In this document: in pieces, positions 39,746 through 49,581 of the stretch | Position numbering within the stretch: position 1 is the stretch's first letter | Layout: each line of letters opens with the position of its first letter | NCBI GenBank assembly: GCA_902532195.1 | Contig: CACAHE010000004.1 | Span: 1 to 64,000 of the forward strand | From: an uncultured Pelagibacteraceae bacterium | Lineage (GTDB): Bacteria; Pseudomonadota; Alphaproteobacteria; Pelagibacterales; Pelagibacteraceae | DNA length: 64,000 bases | Reading direction: 5' to 3' | Position numbers and translations under genes: made by a program | The notes under the pieces: generated by a model | Databases searched by the model: none | What the model was told of the DNA's origin: nothing | What the model saw: the letters and a program-made list of their open reading frames with translations, nothing else

Positions 39746-40189
39746 ATGGAAATAGCAATTTTAGCTTGTGGGTGTTTTTGGGGTCCTGAAATTAAATTTA
39801 GTAAACTTGAAGGCATTATAAAAACAGAAGTAGGTTATTGTGGGGGAAATACTAAAACAACAACATATAGAGAAGTTTGTAGTGGTAAAACAAATCATGC
39901 AGAAGTTGTTAAGTTAGATTTTGATCCTAAACTGATTTCTTATGAAAGAATTTTAAATTATTTTTTTGAAATTCATGATCCAACAACTTTAAACTCTCAA
40001 GGCCCAGATTTTGGAACTCAATATAGAAGTGAAATATTTTTTTTAAATGAAAATCAAAAAAAGATTGCTGAAAATATAAAAGAAAAAATTAATAAAAAAT
40101 TATCTGGTAAAGTTGTTACAATAATATCTTTAGCAAAAAATTATTGCGCTGCTGAAGAATATCATCAAAAATATTTAGAAAAAAGATAA
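39746..40189 (+). CDS. msrA: Peptide-methionine (S)-S-oxide reductase (ORF track start 39731)
   Basis: ACGCFWGPE, EVGYCGGNT, FFEIHDPTTLNSQGPDFGTQYRS, AEEYHQKYLEKR. Confidence 0.96.
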   Translation: MEIAILACGCFWGPEIKFSKLEGIIKTEVGYCGGNTKTTTYREVCSGKTNHAEVVKLDFDPKLISYERILNYFFEIHDPTTLNSQGPDFGTQYRSEIFFLNENQKKIAENIKEKINKKLSGKVVTIISLAKNYCAAEEYHQKYLEKR

Positions 40190-40190
40190 T

Positions 40191-41006
40191 ATGTCTCTTG
40201 TAAGTACAAGTTGGTTAGAAAATAATTTAAATAAGGTAAAAATTTTTGACTCCTCATGGCATATGCCAGCTACAAAAAGAGACGGTTATAAAGAATATAC
40301 TAAAGAACATATAAGTAATGCTATTTTTTTTGATTTAGATCAAAATTCTGATCAAAGCACTGACTTACCTCATATGTTAGTTAAGAAAGATTTGTGGGAA
40401 AAAATTATTTCATCAATGGGGATTTCAAATGATGATAGAATTATAATTTATGATAATTCTGATGTAATTAGCTCATGCAGACTTTGGTACAATTTAATTT
40501 ACTACGGTCACAGTCCTAAAATTGTTCATGTTTTAGATGGTGGTTTAAAAAAATGGAAAAGTGAAAATAGAAAATTAACTAGTTTACCAACAAAAAATAT
40601 AAATTCACAATATATAGCAAAAGAAATAAAATCTTTAGTAAAGAATAAGAATGAAATAAATGAAAATATTTTAAAAAATAAATTTAAACTTGTTGATGCA
40701 AGAAGCGAGGAAAGATTCTATGGAAGAATTAAAGAACCTAGGGCTGGATTAAGAAGTGGATCCATTCCAAAGTCATTGTGTCTTCCTTATAAACATTTAA
40801 TATCTCAAGATAATACATTTAAAAATAAAAATGATATTTTAAATATTTTTAAACAAATACTTGGGGAAGATATGTCAACAAATGTTATTTTTTCTTGTGG
40901 ATCTGGTATAACAGCATCAGTTTTGGCACTTGCATATTCTTTAATAAATAATAAATATATGCCTATTATTTACGATGGTTCTTGGGCTGAATACGGAAAA
41001 ATTTAA
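40191..41006 (+). CDS. sseA: 3-mercaptopyruvate/thiosulfate sulfurtransferase
   Basis: Two rhodanese domains; RFYGRIKEPRAGLRSGSIPKSL; FSCGSGITASVLALA active loop. Confidence 0.92.
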   Translation: MSLVSTSWLENNLNKVKIFDSSWHMPATKRDGYKEYTKEHISNAIFFDLDQNSDQSTDLPHMLVKKDLWEKIISSMGISNDDRIIIYDNSDVISSCRLWYNLIYYGHSPKIVHVLDGGLKKWKSENRKLTSLPTKNINSQYIAKEIKSLVKNKNEINENILKNKFKLVDARSEERFYGRIKEPRAGLRSGSIPKSLCLPYKHLISQDNTFKNKNDILNIFKQILGEDMSTNVIFSCGSGITASVLALAYSLINNKYMPIIYDGSWAEYGKI

Positions 41007-41008
41007 TT

Positions 41009-41878
41009 ATGAAAAGATCTACTAAAATTACTACTATAATTGTTATTTTCTTTTTTATAATTGCGGCAGTTATTATTGGTAGAACAATGATTGGCAATCA
41101 TTTTGCAAAAAAATTTGGTAAAAGACCTCCACCAGGAATTATGGTTACTGAAGTAATCCAAACTGAATTTTCTGAAAAAATAGAAAGTTTTGGAACTGCC
41201 GTCTCAAAAAAAACTGAAACTTTCAGGATAAAAAAAAATCAGCTATCTTCTGAGTTGGATCTAAAAAAATATGTAAAAAAAGGAGATTTAATTGTAAAAT
41301 TAAAAGATGAAAATGTTGTTGCTCCTTTTAGCGGAGTATTAGGAGTAAGAGGCTTAACTGAAGATGTGCTTGGATCTGATAATTCAGTAATTATTACTTT
41401 AGATGATATTTCAGTAATTTATTCTGATTTAAAAATACCTGAAGTTTTTGCAGCAGTAATGAAAAAGGGTTTGCCAGTTGAAGCAAAATTCTCAGGTTAT
41501 AAAAATAAAATTTACTTTGGAGAAATTGATGGTGTTTCAAGTAGAATTAATGCAGAAACAAGAAGTCTTTTAACAAGAATCAAAATAAATAATGAAAATT
41601 TTGAGCTTATTCCAGGTTCTTTGCTTGAAGTAACAGTTAATTATAATGTTAGAAATTCTATTGGTGTTCCAGATACAAGTCTAATGTTGGAAGGAAATAA
41701 AGCTTTTGTATATAAAGTATCTAATGAGAATACTGCAAATAAAGTAGAGGTAAAAATAGGTATTAGAGATGAGGGATATGTTGAAGTAATCTCTGGACTA
41801 AATGAAGGCGATATAATAGTTGCAGAAGGTTTAAAAAAAGTAAGACCAAGAGGAAAAATTAAGCCAATTAAAAATTAA
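41009..41878 (+). CDS. RND efflux periplasmic adaptor subunit
   Basis: N-terminal TM; VVAPFSGVLGVRGLTEDVLGSDNSVIITLDD; GLNEGDIIVAEGLKKVRPRGKIKP; upstream of RND pump. Confidence 0.9.
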   Translation: MKRSTKITTIIVIFFFIIAAVIIGRTMIGNHFAKKFGKRPPPGIMVTEVIQTEFSEKIESFGTAVSKKTETFRIKKNQLSSELDLKKYVKKGDLIVKLKDENVVAPFSGVLGVRGLTEDVLGSDNSVIITLDDISVIYSDLKIPEVFAAVMKKGLPVEAKFSGYKNKIYFGEIDGVSSRINAETRSLLTRIKINNENFELIPGSLLEVTVNYNVRNSIGVPDTSLMLEGNKAFVYKVSNENTANKVEVKIGIRDEGYVEVISGLNEGDIIVAEGLKKVRPRGKIKPIKN

Positions 41879-44800
41879 ATGTATTTAACTGAAGTTAGTA
41901 TTAGAAGACCGGTTGTTTCATGGGTAATGTCACTAATTCTTATTGTTTTTGGAATATTTGTATTTTGGAAACTGCCAGTGAGAGAACTACCCTCTGGTTT
42001 ACAACCTCCTGTGGTCCAAATCCAAGTAGATTATAAATCAGCCTCAGCACCAATTATTGATCAAGAAGTTACTCAAGTTATAGAAGATGTAATTGGAGGA
42101 GCAGAAGGAATAAAAAATATAGACTCAGTTTCAGAAAATGGAAGAAGTACAATAAATGTAATTTTTGATACTGATATTGATTTAGATGATGCGGCCAATG
42201 ATATTAGAGAAAGGGTTGCGAGAATAGTAGACAACTTGCCATCTGAAGCAGATCCTCCTCAAATTTTAAAGCAAGCTGCTGGATTTACTACTACAATGTG
42301 GTTGGCTCTTTCGTCATCAACATGGAGTGATTTGGAACTTGGAGATTATGCAGAAAGGTACTTGGTTGATACTTTTTCTAGTGTGAAAAATGTTGGAAGA
42401 ATTTTAGTAGGTGGATTAAGAGAACTGAGTGTAAGAGTTTGGGTTGATCCAATTAAACTTGCAGCAAATGATTTAACTATACAGGAAGTTGAAAATGCTA
42501 TTAGAAGTGAAAATATAAGTTTACCGGCAGGCACTCTCGAAGCAAATAATATTGATCTGACTTTAAACCTAGATAAATCTTATGATAAAATAAGTAAATT
42601 GAAAGAATTACCTGTTAAAAAAGAAAAAAATAATATTGTAAAATTATCTGATGTAGCAAATATTGAATTTGGTCCTGTTTCGGAAAAAACTCTTTTTAAA
42701 GCTCAAAGAAAAGATGCTTTAAATTTAAAAACTGTTGGTATTGGAATATATGCTAGAAGTGGCGCTTCTACTGTAGAATTATCAAAAGAAATAAAAAAAA
42801 AGATTTCTGAGGTTAAAAAAACTTTGCCTGAAGGTCTAAACTTAGAAATAGCATTTAATAGAGCTACTTATATAGGAGCTGCAATTGAAGAGGTTTATAA
42901 AACTCTTATTATAGCATTTATATTAGTAGTAATAATAATTTATTTATTTTTAGGAAACCTTAAAGCTGTAATTGTTCCTGCGGTTGCACTGCCAGTAAGT
43001 TTGATTGCATCATTTTTAGGTTTATATTTATTCGGTCTTTCAATAAACATTTTTGTTCTTCTAAGTTTTATATTAGCAATTGGAATTATTACTGATGACT
43101 CTGTAATAATGACAGATGCAATTTATAGAAGAGTTGAGAATGGTGAAACACCTCTCGTTGCTGCTTATAAAGGCTCTAAACAAATTACTTTTGCGATAAT
43201 AGCAACAACACTTATTTTAGTTGCAGTTTTTTTGCCATTAATATTTATAGAAGGAATTTCGGGCACATTATTTAGAGAAACTGCTATTGCATTGACATTC
43301 TCAATTGTTGTTTCTTCTTTTGTAGCTTTGACTCTTTCACCAATGCTTGGAAGTAAATTTTTAAAAAAAAGAACCAATAAAAATATTATTGTTAGTAAAT
43401 TTGAAAAAATTTTCAATTCTTTCTCTAAATTTTATCAAGAAACTCTTGAATTTTGGATTTATAAAAAAAAAGCTATATCTATTTTTATCATTTTTATAAT
43501 AATTGCCTCTGGACTATTGTTTAATTTTTCAAAAAAAGAACTTTTACCAATGGAAGATAGAGGTGCTTACTTAATCATAGGTTTTACAGATGAAGGAAGT
43601 TCTTTTGAATACACTCAAAAAAGAGCTCAAGAAGTTGAGAGAAGATTAATACCCCTTCTGCAGGCTGAAGATAGTCCTTATAACAGATTTATTATGAGAG
43701 TCCCTGGTTTTGGAAGATCAAGCAATTCTTTTAATAGTTTTATAATTATAGCTCTTTTAGATAGTTGGAAAAATAGAAAGCAAGATTCTCAAACAGTAAT
43801 GAGACAAGCAATTGGTAAAATAGTAACGGTCCCACAAGCTGTAGCCTTTCCTATTTCTCCACAATCAATTAGAGTTTCTAATTATAATAAACCTATTCAA
43901 ATGGTAATTTTAGGGAGTACCTATGAAGAATTACAAAAAGTACAAGCTCAAGTAATTAGAAGTTTAAGAAAAAATCCTAATTTATCTAGAATAGAGTCCG
44001 ACTACACCGTAGATAAACCTGAGGTTAAGTTATTAATAAACAACAATAAGGCCAAGGATCTAGGTATATCCACTCAAACAATTGGACAAACATTAGAAAC
44101 ACTTTATGGAGGAAAAAGAGTAACAACATTTAATAGGCTTGGAAAAGAATATCCAATAATTGTACAACAATATTTATCAGATAGAAGAAGTAAAGATGGT
44201 CTTGCAAAAATTTTTGTTAGATCAGAAAATAATGGGAAATTAATATCAGTTGCTAATTTAGTTGATTTTAAAGAAGAAGGATCGGCTAAAGTACTGTCTA
44301 GATATAATAGACAAAGAGCAGTCACAATTTCTGCTAATATTAACGAAAATTATACATTATCAGAGGCTATAAAATATTTAGAAAATACTATTGGACAAGT
44401 TGCACCTGAAAATCAAATTACCTGGAAGGGTAAATCTGAGGAACTTAAAGAAACAAGCAATGAATTATTTATAATTTTTGCACTAGCTTTACTTACGGCA
44501 TATCTAGTTATGGCAGCTACATTTAATTCATTCATTCATCCATTTATAATTGTCTTAACTGTACCACTTGCAGTTTTTGGCGGATTAGTATTTATTTTAT
44601 TTCTTAATAGCTCTGTAAATATTTTTTCACAGATTGCCTTGGTCATACTAATTGGTATCTCTACTAAAAATAGTATCCTGATAGTTGACTATACAAATCA
44701 ATTAAGGATAAAAGGAAAAAATATAGAATCCGCTGTAAAAGAGGCCTGTGAATTAAGATTCAGACCAATAATTATGACCTCTTTAAGCACAATGATAGCT

Positions 44801-45001
44801 ATGATGCCTTTAGTTATAGGAAACATTGGACCAGGAGCTGGGGAAGGCTCTAGGTTGGCAGTAGGATCAACAATTCTTGGTGGAATGATAATTTCAACGT
44901 TTTTTACACTTTATGTAACTCCAACTATGTATCTCGCTTTAGCAAAAAATACTAAAAGAATAGATGCTGTTGATATTGAGCTTAAAAAACAACTTCATTA
45001 A
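41879..45001 (+). CDS. RND efflux permease (AcrB/MexF family)
   Basis: ISIRRPVVSWVMSLI-type start, IGIITDDSVIMTDAIYR, FSIVVSSFVALTLSPM, repeated RND motifs, 1040 aa. Confidence 0.95.
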   Translation: MYLTEVSIRRPVVSWVMSLILIVFGIFVFWKLPVRELPSGLQPPVVQIQVDYKSASAPIIDQEVTQVIEDVIGGAEGIKNIDSVSENGRSTINVIFDTDIDLDDAANDIRERVARIVDNLPSEADPPQILKQAAGFTTTMWLALSSSTWSDLELGDYAERYLVDTFSSVKNVGRILVGGLRELSVRVWVDPIKLAANDLTIQEVENAIRSENISLPAGTLEANNIDLTLNLDKSYDKISKLKELPVKKEKNNIVKLSDVANIEFGPVSEKTLFKAQRKDALNLKTVGIGIYARSGASTVELSKEIKKKISEVKKTLPEGLNLEIAFNRATYIGAAIEEVYKTLIIAFILVVIIIYLFLGNLKAVIVPAVALPVSLIASFLGLYLFGLSINIFVLLSFILAIGIITDDSVIMTDAIYRRVENGETPLVAAYKGSKQITFAIIATTLILVAVFLPLIFIEGISGTLFRETAIALTFSIVVSSFVALTLSPMLGSKFLKKRTNKNIIVSKFEKIFNSFSKFYQETLEFWIYKKKAISIFIIFIIIASGLLFNFSKKELLPMEDRGAYLIIGFTDEGSSFEYTQKRAQEVERRLIPLLQAEDSPYNRFIMRVPGFGRSSNSFNSFIIIALLDSWKNRKQDSQTVMRQAIGKIVTVPQAVAFPISPQSIRVSNYNKPIQMVILGSTYEELQKVQAQVIRSLRKNPNLSRIESDYTVDKPEVKLLINNNKAKDLGISTQTIGQTLETLYGGKRVTTFNRLGKEYPIIVQQYLSDRRSKDGLAKIFVRSENNGKLISVANLVDFKEEGSAKVLSRYNRQRAVTISANINENYTLSEAIKYLENTIGQVAPENQITWKGKSEELKETSNELFIIFALALLTAYLVMAATFNSFIHPFIIVLTVPLAVFGGLVFILFLNSSVNIFSQIALVILIGISTKNSILIVDYTNQLRIKGKNIESAVKEACELRFRPIIMTSLSTMIAMMPLVIGNIGPGAGEGSRLAVGSTILGGMIISTFFTLYVTPTMYLALAKNTKRIDAVDIELKKQLH

Positions 45002-45585
45002 AAAATAATATATTTTTTTCTATTTAAAGATCTTTTACATTTTTCAAGTTGGCTCTTATATTTGTTTGATTGATTTTGAACTTTTTTAGCAAGTAAAATT
45101 ACTTTTTGTTTTTTTTTATAATTTTTGTAATTACCCCATCCTTCATGATAAGCAATATACTGCCTAAATACATCTGTCTTTGATATTTTTAAAATTTTTT
45201 CAGTTTTATTTGTATACCAACCTATAAAATCCACACTATCTTTAAATCTTGTTCTTCTGGCTAATTTATTACCAGTTTCTTCCTTATATTGTTTCCATGT
45301 TCCTTTAACAGCTTGTGAATATCCAAAAGAACTTGAAGGTCTTTTGTAAGGTATTACTTTAAATATTTTTTGTCTTTTAGGTTTTGCTAACCAATCAAAA
45401 TCTGATTCCATTTTTATTATTGCTAGTTGTAGATAAATAGGTGTTCCCCATTTTTTCTCAGTTTTTTTTGCATGTTTATACCAAAGATATCTTTCTGAAA
45501 ATATTGAGCAACTATCAGCAGTATTTTTAGGAATAGAGGAGCAGGCAGAAATTAAAAAAAATATAAGTAACAATAATTTTTTCAT
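44998..45585 (-). CDS. Lytic transglycosylase-like (SLT) lipoprotein
   Basis: Lipobox FFLISACSS; AIIKMESDFDW, SSFGYSQAVKGTW, YIAYHEGWGNY. Confidence 0.8.
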   Translation of the reverse strand: MKKLLLLIFFLISACSSIPKNTADSCSIFSERYLWYKHAKKTEKKWGTPIYLQLAIIKMESDFDWLAKPKRQKIFKVIPYKRPSSSFGYSQAVKGTWKQYKEETGNKLARRTRFKDSVDFIGWYTNKTEKILKISKTDVFRQYIAYHEGWGNYKNYKKKQKVILLAKKVQNQSNKYKSQLEKCKRSLNRKKYIIF

Positions 45586-46112
45586 TTGTTTTTTCTAATT
45601 TTTTCTTTCCATTCCCATGGATACTCAAACTTCATATTCCAAAAACCTAACTTGTTTATCTTTGCATATTCTTGATCGTTTGCAAATTTTCCTTTTGAAT
45701 AGTAGGGCCAATCAAAAGCATAACCATTTCTTACCATAAAAACAGATAAACTTTCATCTTTTAAAAAACACTCACCTACTGATCTTTTATATTTGTCTTT
45801 TTTTTTTTCAATTTTACAATTTAGAGAATTATTTCCTATTTTTTCTATCAACTTATCCTTGGAGATTTGTCCACAATAAACTTTTTTATTATCTTTAATA
45901 CAAGTTTGTTTTTTACCCCTGTAATAACTTTCTGGAGCATCAATTCCGCCAAAACGAATTTGTTCACCTTTAATCTTTATGGTATCTCCATCAACGACAA
46001 TAGCTTTTCCTTTAGTGATATTATTTTCATCGCTATAAGAAAATGAAATAGAAAATAAAATTATAATTATAAAGCTACTTAAATTCAGACTTAGCTTTTT
46101 CATTAAGCTCAT
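45582..46112 (-). CDS. Secreted thermonuclease (SNase)-like protein
   Basis: GKAIVVDGDTIKIKGEQIRFGGIDAPE, VGECFLKDESLSVFMVRNGYAF. Confidence 0.9.
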   Translation of the reverse strand: MSLMKKLSLNLSSFIIIILFSISFSYSDENNITKGKAIVVDGDTIKIKGEQIRFGGIDAPESYYRGKKQTCIKDNKKVYCGQISKDKLIEKIGNNSLNCKIEKKKDKYKRSVGECFLKDESLSVFMVRNGYAFDWPYYSKGKFANDQEYAKINKLGFWNMKFEYPWEWKEKIRKNK

Positions 46113-46383
46113 CCATTTTTTTTCTGATTTCTTCGTCTGAAATTTTATGATCTTTTAGGTCAGCCTTTACTTTTCTATAAACGTCTTCATCTCCTGCCTC
46201 AGCAAAATCTGCCTTTATAACTGCTTGAATGTAATCTTTTTCTTGATCAGGATTATAGCCTAAAATTTGTGAAACCCATTGAGCAATATATTTGTTTCTT
46301 CGAGCACTAACTTTAAATTGTAATTCTTCATCATGTGCAAATTTTTTTTCAAAACTTTTTGTTCTTTCATCAAATGTGCTCAT
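46075..46383 (-). CDS. DUF1476 / F1-ATPase inhibitor zeta-subunit family
   Basis: STFDERTKSFEKKFAHDEELQFKVSARRNKYIAQWVSQILG, ADFAEAGDEDVYRKVKADL. Confidence 0.88.
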   Translation of the reverse strand: MSTFDERTKSFEKKFAHDEELQFKVSARRNKYIAQWVSQILGYNPDQEKDYIQAVIKADFAEAGDEDVYRKVKADLKDHKISDEEIRKKMDELNEKAKSEFK

Positions 46384-46756
46384 CTTTTCTCCAAAAATTA
46401 AATATACTATATAAAAAAATTGACATTAAAACTCCAGCAATATTACCAAACAAGTCATCGTATTGAAATGATCTGTTTGGTATCACTATATGTAAAATCT
46501 CGAGGAATATAGAGCTTAATATTAAATAAGTAATAATAAGTTTTTTTTTGCTTTTGTAATAAGCAATTAATCCTATTAATGACAGCACAAAAAATGCATA
46601 TACGTGATTTGATGATATTGATAAAAAATCTGGAGTAATTTGTGGTTGTTTGTGGAGCTCTCTATAAATTATAAAACCTAAAATACTCCCTGGATATACA
46701 TATAAAATAATAAAGATCGTATTAATAACATTAAATAGTATTTTTATCTTTTCCAT
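46370..46756 (-). CDS. VanZ-like membrane protein
   Basis: Four TM pattern; LEILHIVIPNRSFQYDDLFGNIAGV. Confidence 0.75.
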   Translation of the reverse strand: MEKIKILFNVINTIFIILYVYPGSILGFIIYRELHKQPQITPDFLSISSNHVYAFFVLSLIGLIAYYKSKKKLIITYLILSSIFLEILHIVIPNRSFQYDDLFGNIAGVLMSIFLYSIFNFWRKDEHI

Positions 46757-46782
46757 AATTGTCTTATATTAAAATTAATTTA

Positions 46783-47493
46783 ATGAGTCATTTAATTTTA
46801 GTACGACATGGTCAAAGTGAGTGGAACTTACAAAAAAGGTTTACTGGATGGGTTGATGTTGAGCTAACTCCCCAAGGAAAACTGGAAGCATGTAAGGCTG
46901 GAGAATTAATAAAAAACTTAAAACTAAATTTAAATCATTTTTTTTGCTCTTATCAAAAAAGAGCTATCGAAACATTAAATTTAATTTTAAACACGATAAG
47001 AATAAAAAACAATAATGTTATAAAAGCTTGGCAATTAAATGAAAGAAATTATGGAGCATTAACAGGTTTAAACAAAGAAGAAATGAAAAAAACTTTGGGG
47101 GAAAAAAAAGTTTATGAGTTTAGAAGATCATGGAATATTGCTCCTGAACCATTAAACAAAAATAATCCCTACCATCCTTTAAATATTGAAGCATATAATG
47201 ATGTGCCTAAAAATAAAATTCCAGATACTGAGTCACTGAAAGATACCTATGAAAGAGTAGTTCCATATTATAAAAAAAATATACTTCCTTTAATTAATGA
47301 AAATATAATTATTGCTGCACATGGAAACTCTATCCGTTCACTATGTAAATATATATTCGAAATAGATGACGCTAAAATATCAAGACTAGAAATTCCTACC
47401 GGCAATCCATTAGTTTTAAATTTTGAAAATCAAAAGTTAAAAGATGCTAAATACCTAGATAAAGAGAGAGCAAAAGATTTATTGGTTTTTTGA
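46783..47493 (+). CDS. gpmA: 2,3-bisphosphoglycerate-dependent phosphoglycerate mutase (ORF track start 46759)
   Basis: LVRHGQSEWNLQKRFTGWVDVELTPQG, LNERNYGALTGLNK, AAHGNSIR. Confidence 0.96.
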   Translation: MSHLILVRHGQSEWNLQKRFTGWVDVELTPQGKLEACKAGELIKNLKLNLNHFFCSYQKRAIETLNLILNTIRIKNNNVIKAWQLNERNYGALTGLNKEEMKKTLGEKKVYEFRRSWNIAPEPLNKNNPYHPLNIEAYNDVPKNKIPDTESLKDTYERVVPYYKKNILPLINENIIIAAHGNSIRSLCKYIFEIDDAKISRLEIPTGNPLVLNFENQKLKDAKYLDKERAKDLLVF

Positions 47494-48174
47494 AAGTTTG
47501 TTAAATATTTCTATGTCGGTAATATGTGTGAAATCGATTAAACTTTCAAAACCATATAGTTTATTTTCATTAATTAGCTGCCTCCATATCTCAACAATTG
47601 AAAAAGACTTTTTGTTAACAATAGAAAAAATATTTCTATTAATTATTTGGCAACCAGTATAAATAAATTTTTTTTCTTCATAATTTAGATTATTTTTTAA
47701 ATCTAAATTAAAATCTCCTTTAAGTTTTTTATCAAAACTTCTGGATTTGTTAACAACCAATAAAATATTTTGAATTTTATTATTTAAATAATAAATCTCC
47801 ATTTTTCTAATTATTTCAATATATTCTTTGCTCCATATTGTGTCAGGATTAAAAACAATAAAATTATCATTGTGTGTGTTTTTTATTAAATTTAAAATCC
47901 CACCGCCAGTGTCTAGAATAAAATTTCCGTCCTCTATGATATTAATTTTGCAATTAAAATTTTTTTTATTAAGAAATTCTTTTATTTGTTCTTTTAGGTA
48001 AAATGTATTAATCGAAATATTTTTAATTCCTAAGTCATTAATTAAATTAATAGTATTTTCTAATAAACATATATCTTTTACTTTGAGCAAAGGTTTCGGC
48101 GTTTTTAACGTTAATGGATTTAATCTTTTACCATAACCAGCACATAGAATTAATGCATTATTTATTTTTTCCAT
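47479..48174 (-). CDS. murU: Sugar-1-phosphate nucleotidyltransferase, MurU-like
   Basis: LILCAGYGKRLNPLTLKTPKPLLKV; paired with AmgK-like kinase. Confidence 0.75.
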   Translation of the reverse strand: MEKINNALILCAGYGKRLNPLTLKTPKPLLKVKDICLLENTINLINDLGIKNISINTFYLKEQIKEFLNKKNFNCKINIIEDGNFILDTGGGILNLIKNTHNDNFIVFNPDTIWSKEYIEIIRKMEIYYLNNKIQNILLVVNKSRSFDKKLKGDFNLDLKNNLNYEEKKFIYTGCQIINRNIFSIVNKKSFSIVEIWRQLINENKLYGFESLIDFTHITDIEIFNKLSKNQ

Positions 48175-49115
48175 TTTTTTTGCCTAATTTTTTTTGAAAA
48201 GTTGTCATCTAAAAATATTTTTAAGTCATGAAATATTTCATTATTATCTATTCTATTCTCTATTAGTTTCCACGCATGTGGTATTAAATTTAAATAATAA
48301 TGTTTTTTATCTCTAGAAGATAATCTTGTAAATATACCAATTATTTTTATATTTCTTAAGACAGACAAAACATCAAAGTCATTTTTAAAATCTTTTTTAT
48401 TTATAGATATATTTTGTTTTAAAAAATATCTGAAAATTTTTTCTTTTAAAGAATTTGACGTTTTTAGCCTCACATCATCAATTAGTGAAGCAAGATCATA
48501 TGCCGGGTTTCCATACAAAGCGTCTTGGGTATCTATAATAGCTAATTTTTTTCTATACTCCATTAAATTAGATATATGAAAATCTCTATGCACAAATATA
48601 TTATTTTTATTTTTTATTTTTGTTAATAACATTTTAATAATAATTTTTAATTTATTATTTATCATTTTTTGTTTTTGTTTACTTATAACTTTTACAACAT
48701 ACCAATCTAAAAATAGTTTAGACTCTTTAAAAAGTTTGTCTTTTGAATATTTTGGAATAGTATAATTTGTATTATTAAATGTTTTAATTTTTTTTGTTTG
48801 AATTTTTTGTAATTTTAATAACAATAAAATTATTTTTTTATAATAGTTTATTTTAATTATTCTTTTATTTTTAATTTTATTATAAATAGTTTGATCTCCC
48901 AAATCTTCTATTTCAATTAAATTTTTTCTATAATATTGTTTTAATAATCTCGGTGCTTTTATTTGATTTTTTAATAAAACTTTATTTATTGCATCATAAA
49001 TAAGTAAATTAATTTTTTTTTCTTTTTTACAAAACACAAAAACAGATTTTTTACCTCTATAAAATGTTCTAAATGATGCGTCTCCTGATAATTTTACCAA
49101 ATTATTTAAATTCAT
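48162..49115 (-). CDS. amgK: Aminoglycoside phosphotransferase-family sugar kinase, AmgK-like
   Basis: SGDASFRTFYRG, FVHRDFHISNLM, AIIDTQDALYGNPAYDLASL. Confidence 0.78.
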   Translation of the reverse strand: MNLNNLVKLSGDASFRTFYRGKKSVFVFCKKEKKINLLIYDAINKVLLKNQIKAPRLLKQYYRKNLIEIEDLGDQTIYNKIKNKRIIKINYYKKIILLLLKLQKIQTKKIKTFNNTNYTIPKYSKDKLFKESKLFLDWYVVKVISKQKQKMINNKLKIIIKMLLTKIKNKNNIFVHRDFHISNLMEYRKKLAIIDTQDALYGNPAYDLASLIDDVRLKTSNSLKEKIFRYFLKQNISINKKDFKNDFDVLSVLRNIKIIGIFTRLSSRDKKHYYLNLIPHAWKLIENRIDNNEIFHDLKIFLDDNFSKKIRQKKWKK

Positions 49116-49581
49116 TAAAAATTTCTTTTTTATAATTGCTAGATATAACTAAACTCCTTTTACTTAAATTTTCTTCATAATTGAAAAATAACTCAATAAT
49201 ATTTTTTGGTTTTTCTTTAATTATTTCGGGCCACTCAATTAATATTATGGTGTCTTTTTTATTTTCAAATAATCCTATATTTTTTAGTTCCATTGCACTT
49301 TGCACTCTATACAGATCATAGTGACAAATAATCAATTCATCAATTTTGTATTCATGCACTATATTGAAGGTTGGACTTGGTATCTCCGTTATTTTATAAT
49401 TTTTTTTAGCTTGTAGATAGTTGATTAGATGTCTTATAAAAGTTGTTTTACCAACCCCTATTTCTCCGTATAAAAAAACTGTATCTCCTTTTGAAAGATA
49501 ATTTGAAATTTTTTGAGAAATTGACTCTGTGTCTTTTTCTAATGTGATATCAATTTTGCTACTTTTAGTAGCGATATGCAT
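49102..49581 (-). CDS. tsaE: tRNA threonylcarbamoyladenosine biosynthesis ATPase TsaE (likely start MHIATKSSK)
   Basis: [39 protein letters not shown]. Confidence 0.95.
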   Translation of the reverse strand: MHIATKSSKIDITLEKDTESISQKISNYLSKGDTVFLYGEIGVGKTTFIRHLINYLQAKKNYKITEIPSPTFNIVHEYKIDELIICHYDLYRVQSAMELKNIGLFENKKDTIILIEWPEIIKEKPKNIIELFFNYEENLSKRSLVISSNYKKEIFNEFK

